Positions 1 through 7,909 of a stretch of DNA of 43,039 nucleotides are shown piece by piece (positions within the stretch are counted from its first letter, which is position 1; each line of letters begins with the position of its first letter). Origin of the DNA: Planctomycetota bacterium (lineage in GTDB: Bacteria > Planctomycetota > JACQVV01 > JASMLP01); NCBI GenBank assembly GCA_030748635.1, contig JASMLP010000209.1:1-43039 (forward strand), written 5' to 3'. A program made the translations under genes and the position numbers. The notes under the pieces are model-generated. The model saw only the letters and a program-made list of their open reading frames with translations, was not told the DNA's origin and ran no database searches.

Positions 1-1
1 G

Positions 2-742
2 CAGCTGTTGGAAAGCGAACTCTTCGGCCACGAAAAGGGAGCGTTTACCGGTGCCCAAGAAATGCGTAAAGGACGATTTGAACTGGCACATGGGGGAACT
101 TTACTTCTGGATGAAATCAGCGAAATGGATCTCGGACTGCAATCCAAGTTACTAAGAGTTCTTCAGGAAATGGCGTTCGAACGTGTCGGCTCTAGCGTGA
201 CTCGCAAAGTGGATGTTCGAGTGGTGGCAACCACCAATCGTAATCTCAAAGAAGAAGCGTCAGCGGGCAGATTTCGGCAGGACCTCTACTTCCGTCTGGC
301 CGTGATTCCCATTCAGGTTCCCGCTCTCCGTGAACGAAAGCAGGATATCCCTGAACTCGCTGCTCACTACCTCGAAAAGCTTCAAACCAAGCTCGGCCGA
401 CCCCACAAACTCCTCCCACAAGCTCACGACCTTCTCGTCAAGTACAGTTGGCCGGGAAATGTTCGCGAACTTTTCAACGTGCTTGAGCGAGCGGCCATCC
501 TCAACCCGGACGAAAATATCGGACCGGAACAGTTGGCACCGATGCTCGAAATGTCACCCTCTCCAAACCTGGAGAGCGGTACACCGATTGATCAGGAAAT
601 CACGATCGAAGAGATGGAGCAGCAGTTGATCCTTTCCACCCTGGATCGACTTCATGGACATAAAACCAATGCTGCCAAATCGTTAGGAATAACCGTCAAA
701 ACACTCAGAAACAAACTTGGGCGATGGGGTATCGACCGTTGA
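2..742 (+). CDS. Sigma-54-dependent transcriptional activator (NtrC/FlrC class), 5' truncated by window edge
   Basis: This is the C-terminal two thirds of an enhancer-binding AAA+ activator that remodels sigma-54 RNA polymerase. The reading frame is open to the first base, so any receiver domain lies outside the window. The sigma-54 contact loop GAFTGA is at the start of what remains, followed by a Walker B segment ([10 protein letters not shown]), the sensor I region (VVATTNRNL), the arginine-finger region FRQDLYFRL and the sensor II motif WPGNVREL. The last 45 residues form a Fis-type helix-turn-helix ([17 protein letters not shown]). The next gene is flgB, preceded by a sigma-54 promoter 113 bases after this stop. 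It is therefore probably the flagellar master or class-II activator (FlrC/FleR/FlgR role). The family is certain; the flagellar assignment comes from context. Confidence 0.93.
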   Translation, partial: QLLESELFGHEKGAFTGAQEMRKGRFELAHGGTLLLDEISEMDLGLQSKLLRVLQEMAFERVGSSVTRKVDVRVVATTNRNLKEEASAGRFRQDLYFRLAVIPIQVPALRERKQDIPELAAHYLEKLQTKLGRPHKLLPQAHDLLVKYSWPGNVRELFNVLERAAILNPDENIGPEQLAPMLEMSPSPNLESGTPIDQEITIEEMEQQLILSTLDRLHGHKTNAAKSLGITVKTLRNKLGRWGIDR

Positions 743-854
743 CCGGCCGTAGGGAAAAGTTTTCCCCATCTTCTACGCATCGCCCCACCCGCCAAACGCT
801 CGCAAGCCTTTGTTATAAAATAGCTTGCATCACATTTATTCAAATTCGTCTCTT

Positions 855-870
855 TGGCACTGAGTTTGCT
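855..870 (+). promoter_or_regulatory. Sigma-54 (-24/-12) promoter for the flagellar operon
   Basis: The sequence TGGCACTGAGTTTGCT matches the consensus TGGCAC-N5-TTGCT. The GG at 856-857 and the GC at 868-869 are exactly 12 bases apart, as the family requires. Transcription should start near 881, about 50 bases before the flgB start. The gene just upstream encodes a sigma-54 activator. Enhancer sites would be expected in the AT-rich stretch around 805-850, but I cannot define them. Confidence 0.85.
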
Positions 871-929
871 TATAACCGTGGCATCCCCTTCACAACCGAT
901 TTTAACCCTTACGTAAAGGCTTGCGCTTC

Positions 930-1370
930 ATGATCGAGAGGCTCTTCCACAAAGGTACGATCCCTTTACTGGAAAAGAACTTATCGTTTGCCGAACAACG
1001 TCATCGTGTTCTTGCGAACAACGTCGCGAATGTCGACACGCCACTTTTCAAGGCGAAAGATTTACCCGTTGACTCCTTCCGAGATCTGCTCGATCGTAGT
1101 CTTCGGGATCAGAAAAGGCATCCTGTGGGTGTTTTCCGGTTTCGTGGCAATGGACGAATCGAATCCAACGCCCTGGGCGGCATTTCTGCTCCCATCATCG
1201 AGGAGCAAGACAAAACGATTCTGCGTCACGACAAAAACCGGATGAGCATGGAAATCCAGATGAGCAAGATGAACAAGAACATGCTCCGCTACAATGTCCT
1301 GCTCGATTTGCTGCGGAGCTCTTATCGTGGTCTCAATACCGCTATCAGCGAACGGCCGTCGGGCGGCTAG
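930..1370 (+). CDS. flgB: Flagellar basal-body rod protein FlgB
   Basis: FlgB is a proximal rod subunit of the flagellar drive shaft and is exported by the type III apparatus. The N-terminal rod signature is visible (SFAEQRHRVLANNVANVDTPLFK, of which LANNVANVDTP is the family hallmark). The C-terminal helix carries MNKNMLRYNVLLDLLRSSYRGL, typical of FlgB. I chose ATG 930 because AAAGG at 915-919 is 10 bases upstream, whereas the in-frame TTG at 921 would lie directly on that ribosome site. The length of 146 residues is normal. It is the first gene of the operon, behind the sigma-54 promoter, with flgC 21 bases downstream. Confidence 0.95.
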   Translation: MIERLFHKGTIPLLEKNLSFAEQRHRVLANNVANVDTPLFKAKDLPVDSFRDLLDRSLRDQKRHPVGVFRFRGNGRIESNALGGISAPIIEEQDKTILRHDKNRMSMEIQMSKMNKNMLRYNVLLDLLRSSYRGLNTAISERPSGG

Positions 1371-1391
1371 GCTTAGGTCAGGAGTAAATCA

Positions 1392-1799
1392 ATGTTTGGA
1401 ACCTTAGATGTCAGCGCCAGCGCCCTCAGGGCTGAACGGGTGCGCATGCACACAATTGCTAACAACCTGGCGAATCTGCACACCACCCGTGACGAAAGTG
1501 GTGAAATCAATCCGTATCGGCGTCGTACCGTCCGTTTTCAGGTCGGTTTGCCTGGAGTACGCGGCAGTCGTCAAGGCGTTCACGTCGAACAGGTTGTTCA
1601 CGACTCTTCGCCTTTTCCCAAAATCTACGATCCGGGCCATCCGGAAGCTGATGAAGAAGGCTATCGTTTGACCCCCAATGTTCACCCGGTAGTCGAAATG
1701 GTTGACATGCTCGAGACTACTCGCGCCTACGAAGCCAACCTAACCGCAATGGAAGCCACCAAAGGAATGATCACCCGAGCCCTGGGACTGTTGGTATAA
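1392..1799 (+). CDS. flgC: Flagellar basal-body rod protein FlgC
   Basis: FlgC is the second proximal rod subunit. The N-terminus MFGTLDVSASALRAERVRM followed by IANNLANLHTTR is the FlgC/FlgE family start. The C-terminus has VNPVVEMVDMLETTRAYEAN-like features, seen here as PNVHPVVEMVDMLETTRAYE, the classic rod and hook coiled-coil end. It has 135 residues, the usual FlgC size. A ribosome site (CAGGAG, 1379-1384) lies 7 bases before the ATG. FliE follows after 10 bases, the standard flgB-flgC-fliE order. Confidence 0.96.
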   Translation: MFGTLDVSASALRAERVRMHTIANNLANLHTTRDESGEINPYRRRTVRFQVGLPGVRGSRQGVHVEQVVHDSSPFPKIYDPGHPEADEEGYRLTPNVHPVVEMVDMLETTRAYEANLTAMEATKGMITRALGLLV

Positions 1800-1809
1800 C
1801 GAGGACATC

Positions 1810-2124
1810 ATGAACGACTTCACAGGCGGAATCAGCCCAATTCAAGGTCCCGGATCCGGGGGTCCTAACAAGATTACCGATGGCGGATCGATTGGCGAAA
1901 CCGATAAAAGTTTCAACGATCTACTGAAAGAACAGATCGGTAAAGTGGATCAACTCCAGAAGGAAGCCGGACTGGCCGTTGAAAGTCTGGCCATGGGAAA
2001 TACGGATAATGTCACAGAAGTGATGGCCGCAGTCGAAAAGGCGGGTATCGCCTTTAAGATGCTTATGCAAATCCGAAATAAATTGATGGACGCGTATAGA
2101 GAGGTTTCCCGGATGCAGGTATAA
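1810..2124 (+). CDS. fliE: Flagellar hook-basal body complex protein FliE
   Basis: FliE is the adaptor between the MS ring and the rod and one of the first exported substrates. The protein has 104 residues, as expected. The conserved half is C-terminal: SFNDLLKEQIGKVDQLQKEA, then VTEVMAAVEKAGIAFKMLMQ and IRNKLMDAYREVSRMQV, which match the FliE signature (evM.a.ekA..afq.m.qvRNKl..AYqeimrm.v). The N-terminal 30 residues are glycine-rich and probably disordered. A GAGGAC ribosome site precedes the ATG. It sits between flgC and fliF in the usual order. Confidence 0.96.
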   Translation: MNDFTGGISPIQGPGSGGPNKITDGGSIGETDKSFNDLLKEQIGKVDQLQKEAGLAVESLAMGNTDNVTEVMAAVEKAGIAFKMLMQIRNKLMDAYREVSRMQV

Positions 2125-2164
2125 ATCCGCATTCGCTAGGGATTGAAGAGAGGGGAACTCATTC

Positions 2165-3688
2165 ATGGATTTTTTGAAACAGTTATGGAGTCAGGTGGTC
2201 GAGCTTTGGGACGAAATGTCTCGGCCTCAACGACTCTCGTTAGGTGCACTGACCGCAACTCTTGTTGTATCGATGAGCATGCTGGTTGCCTGGGGGCTTC
2301 AGAGTGATCTGGTTCCGGTTTTTTACGCCGGCTATACCGAGATCGACGCTGAAAGTCGTGGGCGGATCGAGGCCAAGCTCAAGGAAATGCAGATTCCGTT
2401 CCAGTACCAGAACGGAATTCTTCACGTTCCGACTCAAAACAAGGAGTCTGTGGTAGCCGCTTTCTATGCGGAGCCAGGAGTTCTGCCGGACTCCAGCGAT
2501 CTTTGGAATTGGATCTGGGAACCCGACTGGACAGGCACCGAACGCAAGACCCAGATGAAATGGACCGTAAGCCTTCAGCGAAAGCTGCAGCGAATGATCG
2601 GAACCTACGGAATCATCCGTTCGAGTTATGTTCAGATTACTCCAGGAGATGTAAACCGGGTTTTCAAGGATGAAAAGCCGGCCAAAGCCAGCGTTGTCGT
2701 CAAGCTTCGCAGCGGAACCAAATCGCTTCAAAAACGGCACATTTTGGCCATCAGTCAGATGGTTGCGAGCGCCGTACGAGGTCTGGATCCCACGGCGATT
2801 TCCATTACCGACACCAACGGCACCCCTTACCGAGTTCCTGATGCAGGCGAATACGGCTCCATGCCCATCGAACAGCTCGAGATCAAGGAAAGGTTCGACC
2901 AGTATTACGCCATGCGGGCACGAGAAGCCCTCGGCCCAGCCGGGGAGCGTGCCTACGTTACCGCCAACATCGAAATCAACATGAATCGCCTCAAACGGCG
3001 CACCGAAAGGGTTCCGGATGACAAGCTCAAGGTGAGCGGTCGAACCCGCGAAACCGAACGAAAGGTTTCCGGCCCCGATCGGCCGACAGTAGGAACCCGG
3101 GTCAACACCGATGTGCCCGGCCCTTCCGCGGGAGGAGAATCGAGCGAGGAATCCACCTCTGAAGACGAATTCAGCATGGTCTATACCAAGATCTTCGAGG
3201 ATGAAGTCGTACCTCCCGGCAAAGTCACCAGCAAAACGATCGTTGCGTATATACCCGAAGAATTCAAAACGCGACTGACCGACTACCAGGGAGCCATTTC
3301 AACCCAACTCAAGCTCAAGCCAACAGAATTCAAGGTCATTGCTCATCCGTTTCCAAAGCCCCCTTCGATTCCGGAACCCACTCTTCAAGAGCGACTTATC
3401 GAAGGCGCCATGGATAACATGAGTGAAATCGCCTTGGGATTTTTCGCGTTTATTGCACTGATCTTTTTGGCTCGATCTCTCAAGAAAAGCATTCCGCAGG
3501 CCCCAGAAGACCTGGCGATGGGTGCCGAAGCCCTCGAAGCTCAACTCGAAGAGTTGGCCCGGACCAAAGCCCCTTCACCCATGGACCAACGTGGACTGGA
3601 ACTGCGAGCCAAGGTCCAGAACATCATCGAAGACAATCCCCAGGGAGTGGCGCTCCTTCTGAAAAACTGGGGAAAGGAGGAGGGTTAG
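2165..3688 (+). CDS. fliF: Flagellar MS-ring protein FliF
   Basis: FliF forms the membrane ring that houses the export gate and carries the FliG rotor ring. Two membrane helices frame the protein: one near residues 23-45 (GALTATLVVSMSMLVAWGL) and one near 420-440 (IALGFFAFIALIFLA). Between them are the YscJ-like ring-building domains (DLVPVFYAGYTEIDAESRGRI and the segment ASVVVKLRSG) and a charged, probably disordered region near residues 290-335. The C-terminal tail VQNIIEDNPQGVALLLKNW is the FliG-binding helix. The length of 507 residues is slightly short but typical outside Enterobacteria. The start is supported by GAGGGGAA at 2150-2157. Confidence 0.96.
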   Translation: MDFLKQLWSQVVELWDEMSRPQRLSLGALTATLVVSMSMLVAWGLQSDLVPVFYAGYTEIDAESRGRIEAKLKEMQIPFQYQNGILHVPTQNKESVVAAFYAEPGVLPDSSDLWNWIWEPDWTGTERKTQMKWTVSLQRKLQRMIGTYGIIRSSYVQITPGDVNRVFKDEKPAKASVVVKLRSGTKSLQKRHILAISQMVASAVRGLDPTAISITDTNGTPYRVPDAGEYGSMPIEQLEIKERFDQYYAMRAREALGPAGERAYVTANIEINMNRLKRRTERVPDDKLKVSGRTRETERKVSGPDRPTVGTRVNTDVPGPSAGGESSEESTSEDEFSMVYTKIFEDEVVPPGKVTSKTIVAYIPEEFKTRLTDYQGAISTQLKLKPTEFKVIAHPFPKPPSIPEPTLQERLIEGAMDNMSEIALGFFAFIALIFLARSLKKSIPQAPEDLAMGAEALEAQLEELARTKAPSPMDQRGLELRAKVQNIIEDNPQGVALLLKNWGKEEG

Positions 3689-3691
3689 GCC

Positions 3692-4696
3692 TTGGCAGAC
3701 CCCATCGGAATCCGCAAAACCGCCGTGATGCTCGTTTCGCTTGAACCGGATTATGCCGCTCGAGTAATGAGCAAAATGGAGCCCCATACCGTCGAACGAA
3801 TCTCGATCGAGATTGCCCGCCTAGAAGGCATATCCCGTGACGAACGTGACCAGGTACTCGAAGAGTTTATTCAGCTTCATCAAGCGGAGCAGTTTGTCGT
3901 AATGGGCGATCTTGCTACCGCGAGAGCCCTGCTCGAAAAAGCGTATCCTCCCGAAGAGGTGGAACGCATCATGGCGAGTCTTTCGCAATCCATGCAGAGC
4001 CAGCCATTTGAGTTCCTGGAACACGCTGATAGCGAAAATTTGATTACGTTCATTCAGGATGAACATCCCCAGATGATCTCGCTCATCCTCTGTCACATGG
4101 GACCCACCCAAGCCGCCGAAGTGCTTCGGGGGCTTCCCAAGCAGAAACAAATCGAAGTCATCAAGAGAATCAGTCGCATGGAGCGAACAGACCCGGAAAT
4201 TGTCACCCAGGTCGAACAAACTCTCCAGCGACGACTCTCGAATGTCGTTACCCAGGAATTCAAGAAAACCGGCGGTATCGAAGCTGTGGCCGAAGTCCTC
4301 AACTTCTGCGACCGGCAAACCGAAAAATCCATCCTCGAAACTATCGAAGAAGATGATCCCAATCTGGTCGAAGAAATTCGAAAACTGCTCTTTGTCTTCG
4401 AAGATCTCCTCCTGGTCAACGACAAGGGAATTCAGTCGGTACTCAAAGAAATCGACAACCAAGAGCTGGCCCTCGCCCTCAAAACCTCTTCCGACGAGCT
4501 CAAGGACAAGATTTTCAACAACATGTCCAAACGAGCCGCCGATCTGGTGAAAGAAGAAATGGAATACATGGGGCCGGTTCGACTCGCCGATGTAGAAATG
4601 GCCCAGCAGACCATTGTCGAAGTGGTCCGGCGCCTCGAAGACTCGGGCGATGTCATCATCTCTGGACGCGGGGGTGAAGAGGAGATCGTTTCATGA
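3692..4696 (+). CDS. fliG: Flagellar motor switch protein FliG
   Basis: FliG is the rotor protein that meets MotA and converts ion flow into torque. The N-terminus (IGIRKTAVMLVSL) binds FliF. The middle domain contains EHPQMISLILCHM (the EHPQ motif). The C-terminal torque domain contains DDPNLVEEIRKLLFVFEDLL and the charged helix region around DNQELALALKTSSDELKDKI, whose charged residues face the stator. The start is TTG, supported by the strong GGAAAGGAGG ribosome site at 3671-3680; no ATG fits the conserved N-terminus. It overlaps fliH by ATGA, so the two are translationally coupled. The 334-residue length is standard. Confidence 0.97.
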   Translation: MADPIGIRKTAVMLVSLEPDYAARVMSKMEPHTVERISIEIARLEGISRDERDQVLEEFIQLHQAEQFVVMGDLATARALLEKAYPPEEVERIMASLSQSMQSQPFEFLEHADSENLITFIQDEHPQMISLILCHMGPTQAAEVLRGLPKQKQIEVIKRISRMERTDPEIVTQVEQTLQRRLSNVVTQEFKKTGGIEAVAEVLNFCDRQTEKSILETIEEDDPNLVEEIRKLLFVFEDLLLVNDKGIQSVLKEIDNQELALALKTSSDELKDKIFNNMSKRAADLVKEEMEYMGPVRLADVEMAQQTIVEVVRRLEDSGDVIISGRGGEEEIVS

Positions 4697-5367
4697 GTTC
4701 TGGCTCTTCCAGCGGCGCATCCTTTCGTCTCGACGACTTTGCCGAAGAAGCCCAAGAAACTCTTGACGCTGCTCGACAACAAGCCGGGCAGATCCTCGAG
4801 GACGCTCGACGGCAGGTCGAGTCCGCTCTTCAGGGGGCCAAAAAACAAGGCTATGAAAAGGGCTATGCGGAAGGTCTCGAGGCCGGACGAGTGGATGGAA
4901 ATGATCGGGCCTATCAGGAGGCGATCCAGCAGTTCACCCAAAAATGCGAACAAACAGTCGCACTTTTCGAACAGATGGTTGTTCAGATTCAAGCTCGCCA
5001 CGAAGAACTCGAAACGAACACTCATTCTGAAATGATGAAGTTGGCTCTTCGAATTGGTGAACGCCTCTTTCGTTCCTCTTTGAAATCTCAACCCGAATCG
5101 ATTCAAACCATCGCCTCGGATTGTATTCAGGCTCTTTCTGCTGAAGAAGAAATCTCGCTTCGCGTCCACCCGGATGATTTCGCTCTTTTGATGGATTTCT
5201 TGCCTCGGATAGTCGAAACGATGAATGAATCTCCAAAACTCAGAATCCTCCCCGACTCCAAGCTCGAGAGAGGAGATCTTCTCGCTCAGGGCCAGTGGGG
5301 CAGGGTCGATGCCACACTTCACACCCAGCTGAAGCGTTTTGAGGAAGCTCTCGGACTCTTGCCATGA
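4693..5367 (+). CDS. fliH: Flagellar assembly protein FliH
   Basis: FliH is the stator-like regulator of the FliI ATPase and links it to the C-ring. The protein is recognised by position and by its architecture: an alanine/glutamate-rich coiled coil (AQETLDAARQQAGQILEDA), glycine-spaced helices (AKKQGYEKGYAEGLEAGR, the GxxxG type typical of FliH), and a C-terminal V-ATPase-E-like domain (MMKLALRIGERLFR, then SLRVHPDDFALL and GDLLAQGQWGRVDATL). It has 224 residues. It overlaps both neighbours by ATGA, which ties its synthesis to FliG and FliI. Confidence 0.92.
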   Translation: MSSGSSSGASFRLDDFAEEAQETLDAARQQAGQILEDARRQVESALQGAKKQGYEKGYAEGLEAGRVDGNDRAYQEAIQQFTQKCEQTVALFEQMVVQIQARHEELETNTHSEMMKLALRIGERLFRSSLKSQPESIQTIASDCIQALSAEEEISLRVHPDDFALLMDFLPRIVETMNESPKLRILPDSKLERGDLLAQGQWGRVDATLHTQLKRFEEALGLLP

Positions 5368-6716
5368 CCCCCCCATCCCTCTTTCAACACGAAAACGACA
5401 TTCTCGAGCAATGCGAGCCTTTTCTGGTCACGGGACAGGTAACTCAAGTCGTCGGTCTCATTGTCGAATCTCTTGGACTCCGGGCTCCTGTCGGCGCTTT
5501 GTGCCAGATCGACACCGCAGACGGACCCGCCGAGGCCGAGGTGGTCGGATTCCGAGATGGTCGGATGCTACTTATTCCCTACAAGCCGGTTCGCGGCCTC
5601 GAGCCGGGCGCGCGTGTTCAAGTTCTGGAGACGAAACAAACAGTCGGCGTCTGCAACGAAATGTTAGGGCGCGTTTTGAATGGATCCGGAACCCCTATCG
5701 ATAATGGGCCCGATCTGGTCCCTGCTCATCGCCTTCCCCTTTTTGCTTCGGCCCCACCCGCGTTATCGCGCTCCAAAATCCATGAACCTCTGTCTACCGG
5801 CATCCGCGCTATCGATGCCTTTCTCACATGTGGTCGCGGACAACGACTGGGTATTTTCGCTGGAAGCGGGGTCGGAAAAAGCGTTTTGCTCGGCATGATG
5901 TGCAGACACACTTCCGCTCCTATCGTTGTCGTTGGCCTGGTAGGCGAACGAGGACGTGAAGTTCGCGAATTCATCGAACGCGATCTCGGCGACGAAGGGA
6001 TGGCACGAGCAGTCATCGTTGTAGCTACAGCGGATGAAAGTCCCATGGAAAGAGTCAAAGCCGCTTTTTGTGCCACCACCATCGCCGAGTATTTCCGGAA
6101 TCAAGGAGAAGACGTACTTCTGCTAATCGATTCCATCACCCGAATCGCTTTTGCCCAGAGAGAAATCGGCCTTTCTGCTGGCGAGCCTCCTGCGACTCGG
6201 GGTTATCCCCCTTCGGTCTTCAACCTGTTTCCTCAACTTCTAGAACGCTCGGGTCGAGGAGCGATCGGGTCGATTACCGCCTTTTACACCGTCTTGGTAG
6301 AAGGTGATGATATTGCCGATCCGATTGCCGATACCACAAGGTCAATTCTGGACGGTCACATCTGGCTTTCTCGAAAACTAGCCAGTCGTTCGCACTATCC
6401 AGCAATCGACCCCCTCGGGTCGATCAGTCGTTCGATGATTGACGTGGTGGATGATTCTCACCTGAACGCATCGAGAGCGCTCATTCAGCTTCTCTCTCAA
6501 TATCAGGAATCTGAAGATCTCGTTTCTGTGGGAGCCTATGTACGGGGAACGAACCCCCTGCTCGACAAAGCCCTCGAACTCCGTCCAGAAATTCTCGAGT
6601 TTCTTCAACAAGACCGATTTGAGAAAAGTACTTTTGAAGACACCCAAACCTGGCTTGATGGGCTTCACCAGAAAACTCTTCCGACGCAACCTCAGCGACC
6701 CGGAGGAGGATCATGA
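5364..6716 (+). CDS. fliI: Flagellum-specific ATPase FliI
   Basis: FliI is the hexameric export ATPase that unfolds and delivers substrates to FlhA/FlhB. The Walker A motif GSGVGKS is near residues 166-172. The Walker B region DVLLLIDSITRIAFAQREI and the family signature PPSVFNLFPQLLERSGR follow. The segment DIADPIADTTRSILDGHI is strongly conserved in flagellar and type III ATPases. The 450-residue length is normal. It overlaps fliH and fliJ by ATGA on each side, as in most flagellar operons with the H-I-J order. Confidence 0.97.
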   Translation: MTPPSLFQHENDILEQCEPFLVTGQVTQVVGLIVESLGLRAPVGALCQIDTADGPAEAEVVGFRDGRMLLIPYKPVRGLEPGARVQVLETKQTVGVCNEMLGRVLNGSGTPIDNGPDLVPAHRLPLFASAPPALSRSKIHEPLSTGIRAIDAFLTCGRGQRLGIFAGSGVGKSVLLGMMCRHTSAPIVVVGLVGERGREVREFIERDLGDEGMARAVIVVATADESPMERVKAAFCATTIAEYFRNQGEDVLLLIDSITRIAFAQREIGLSAGEPPATRGYPPSVFNLFPQLLERSGRGAIGSITAFYTVLVEGDDIADPIADTTRSILDGHIWLSRKLASRSHYPAIDPLGSISRSMIDVVDDSHLNASRALIQLLSQYQESEDLVSVGAYVRGTNPLLDKALELRPEILEFLQQDRFEKSTFEDTQTWLDGLHQKTLPTQPQRPGGGS

Positions 6717-7207
6717 GCAAGGTTTTTCGGTTTTCTCTCCAGTCGATCCTCGAGTACCGACAGGGTCTTCTCGATACCAAAGCACGAGAACTTGCTGAAG
6801 CCCAACGCACTGTACAGAGTCTCCTTCATCGAAGCCGTGATCTCGAAACCAACATCCTTTCGAGTCAGCGCGAAGCCCTCGGAGAACGGACCGGAGCGAT
6901 CGATATCCTGCGCGCCAAACAACATGAAAGACACCGCCTAAGCCTCGCCGGCGCTCTTGTCGCACTGGAAACCGAAATTCACAAAGCGCGAGAAATTCTA
7001 ACCGTACGTCAAGATTCTTGGATGCAGGCCAAGAAAGAGGTCCGAATTCTGGAAAAGCTTCGAGAGCGACTCTTCGAAAACTGGAAAACCGCAGAAAAGC
7101 GATCCGATCAAAAACTCACCGACGAAATAGGGAACCGCGCCGCCGCCCGACAACTTCGTAGTGTGACACCCAACCTTCCCGGAGCAACGGAGGTTCAAGA
7201 TGTCTAA
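6713..7207 (+). CDS. fliJ: Flagellar export protein FliJ
   Basis: FliJ is the gamma-like stalk of the export ATPase and a carrier for chaperone recycling. The protein starts KVFRFSLQSILEYRQ, the recognisable FliJ beginning (F.Lq.vL..R...e). The remainder is a helical antiparallel coiled coil rich in Arg, Glu and Leu, with 164 residues in total. Sequence conservation in this family is low, so the call rests on this start, the size and the position after fliI. It overlaps the next gene by 8 bases. Confidence 0.88.
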   Translation: MSKVFRFSLQSILEYRQGLLDTKARELAEAQRTVQSLLHRSRDLETNILSSQREALGERTGAIDILRAKQHERHRLSLAGALVALETEIHKAREILTVRQDSWMQAKKEVRILEKLRERLFENWKTAEKRSDQKLTDEIGNRAAARQLRSVTPNLPGATEVQDV

Positions 7208-7868
7208 ATCCAAAACGTTGGCTTCGGTCTTCTCCTTTTACACCTACTTCACCGCTCTCACGTTCGCCATCATGGTGTTGCTGGGGATCATCATGTTCGC
7301 CACCGGAACCGTTTCCGGCCCTAAACTCCGCCACATGTTCCAGGCCTTGCGAACTGCTCCGGCAGAACCCGAAGCTCAGGCTCAGCCTGACCAAGAAGCC
7401 TTCGAGGCTCTCCGCAACAACGAAGAGAGGCTTGCCTATCTGCAAGATCGGTTCGCTGATTTGGGACGTCAACGATCCGAACTCGAGCGCCGCCAAGCTT
7501 CCGTTTTGACCCGACAAGAAGAACAACGCTCAGAAATCGACCGTAAAAAAGCCGAACTCGAGGCCCTTTTGGCCTCTCATAAAGAAAAAGTCGAGACCTT
7601 TAAAAATGAGGTCGAAACCTATGCTCAGGTTGCTTCGTCCAACGGATTCAAAACCAATCTCGAAGGCTATGCCAGCCTGAAGGGCGAAGAGTTGGCCGAA
7701 CTCCTCCTTGCCCGCCAGGGACCCGATACAGATATCTACATCGGAAAAGTGCTCAGTGCACTGGACTCCAAGCCGAGAGCCAAATTCATCACCGCCATGA
7801 TGGCCAACGAACGTGGCGGTAAAGAACGCGTAAATCGAATTCTCGAACGGATCGAGGTTCGAAGATAA
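7200..7868 (+). CDS. MotE-like flagellar protein (membrane anchor, coiled coil, MgtE-N-like end)
   Basis: The protein has one N-terminal membrane segment (FTALTFAIMVLLGIIMFATG, residues about 19-38), a linker rich in Pro, Ala and Glu, a coiled coil (about residues 75-155) and a C-terminal domain of the MgtE-N type (LLARQGPDTDIYIGKVLSAL then KFITAMMANE). Proteins with this layout lie between fliJ and fliK in many phyla (YlxF/MotE class). In alphaproteobacteria MotE acts as a chaperone for periplasmic MotC; whether that role applies here is unknown. Length is 222 residues. Family placement is moderately sure; function is inferred from context. Confidence 0.78.
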   Translation: MSKSKTLASVFSFYTYFTALTFAIMVLLGIIMFATGTVSGPKLRHMFQALRTAPAEPEAQAQPDQEAFEALRNNEERLAYLQDRFADLGRQRSELERRQASVLTRQEEQRSEIDRKKAELEALLASHKEKVETFKNEVETYAQVASSNGFKTNLEGYASLKGEELAELLLARQGPDTDIYIGKVLSALDSKPRAKFITAMMANERGGKERVNRILERIEVRR

Positions 7869-7909
7869 CCATGTCCCATGTCTACTCTTCTAAAGAAGGA
7901 GGTACTGCG

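Noticed and set aside
534..550. TGGCACCGATGCTCG as a second sigma-54 site.
   Set aside because: The -12 half has no TTGC at the required spacing and the site lies within the activator gene.
723..770. Inverted repeat GATGGGG...CCCCATC with an inner GGGAAAAGTTTTCCC palindrome after the activator gene, considered as a terminator.
   Set aside because: No T run follows, the outer stem starts inside the gene and the inner palindrome leaves almost no loop; evidence is too weak for a terminator call.
3821..4462. A 213-codon minus-strand frame opposite fliG.
   Set aside because: Low-complexity Phe/Asp/Leu composition reflects the reverse complement of fliG codons.
4432..5376. A 314-codon open frame on the minus strand opposite fliG and fliH.
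   Set aside because: It lies wholly antisense to two certain genes and has no recognisable domain or ribosome site; the frame is open because of codon use on the other strand.
7871..7909. An earlier ATG that would lengthen FliK by 13 residues.
   Set aside because: The strong AAGGAGGT site lies between it and ATG 7910 and can only serve the latter.
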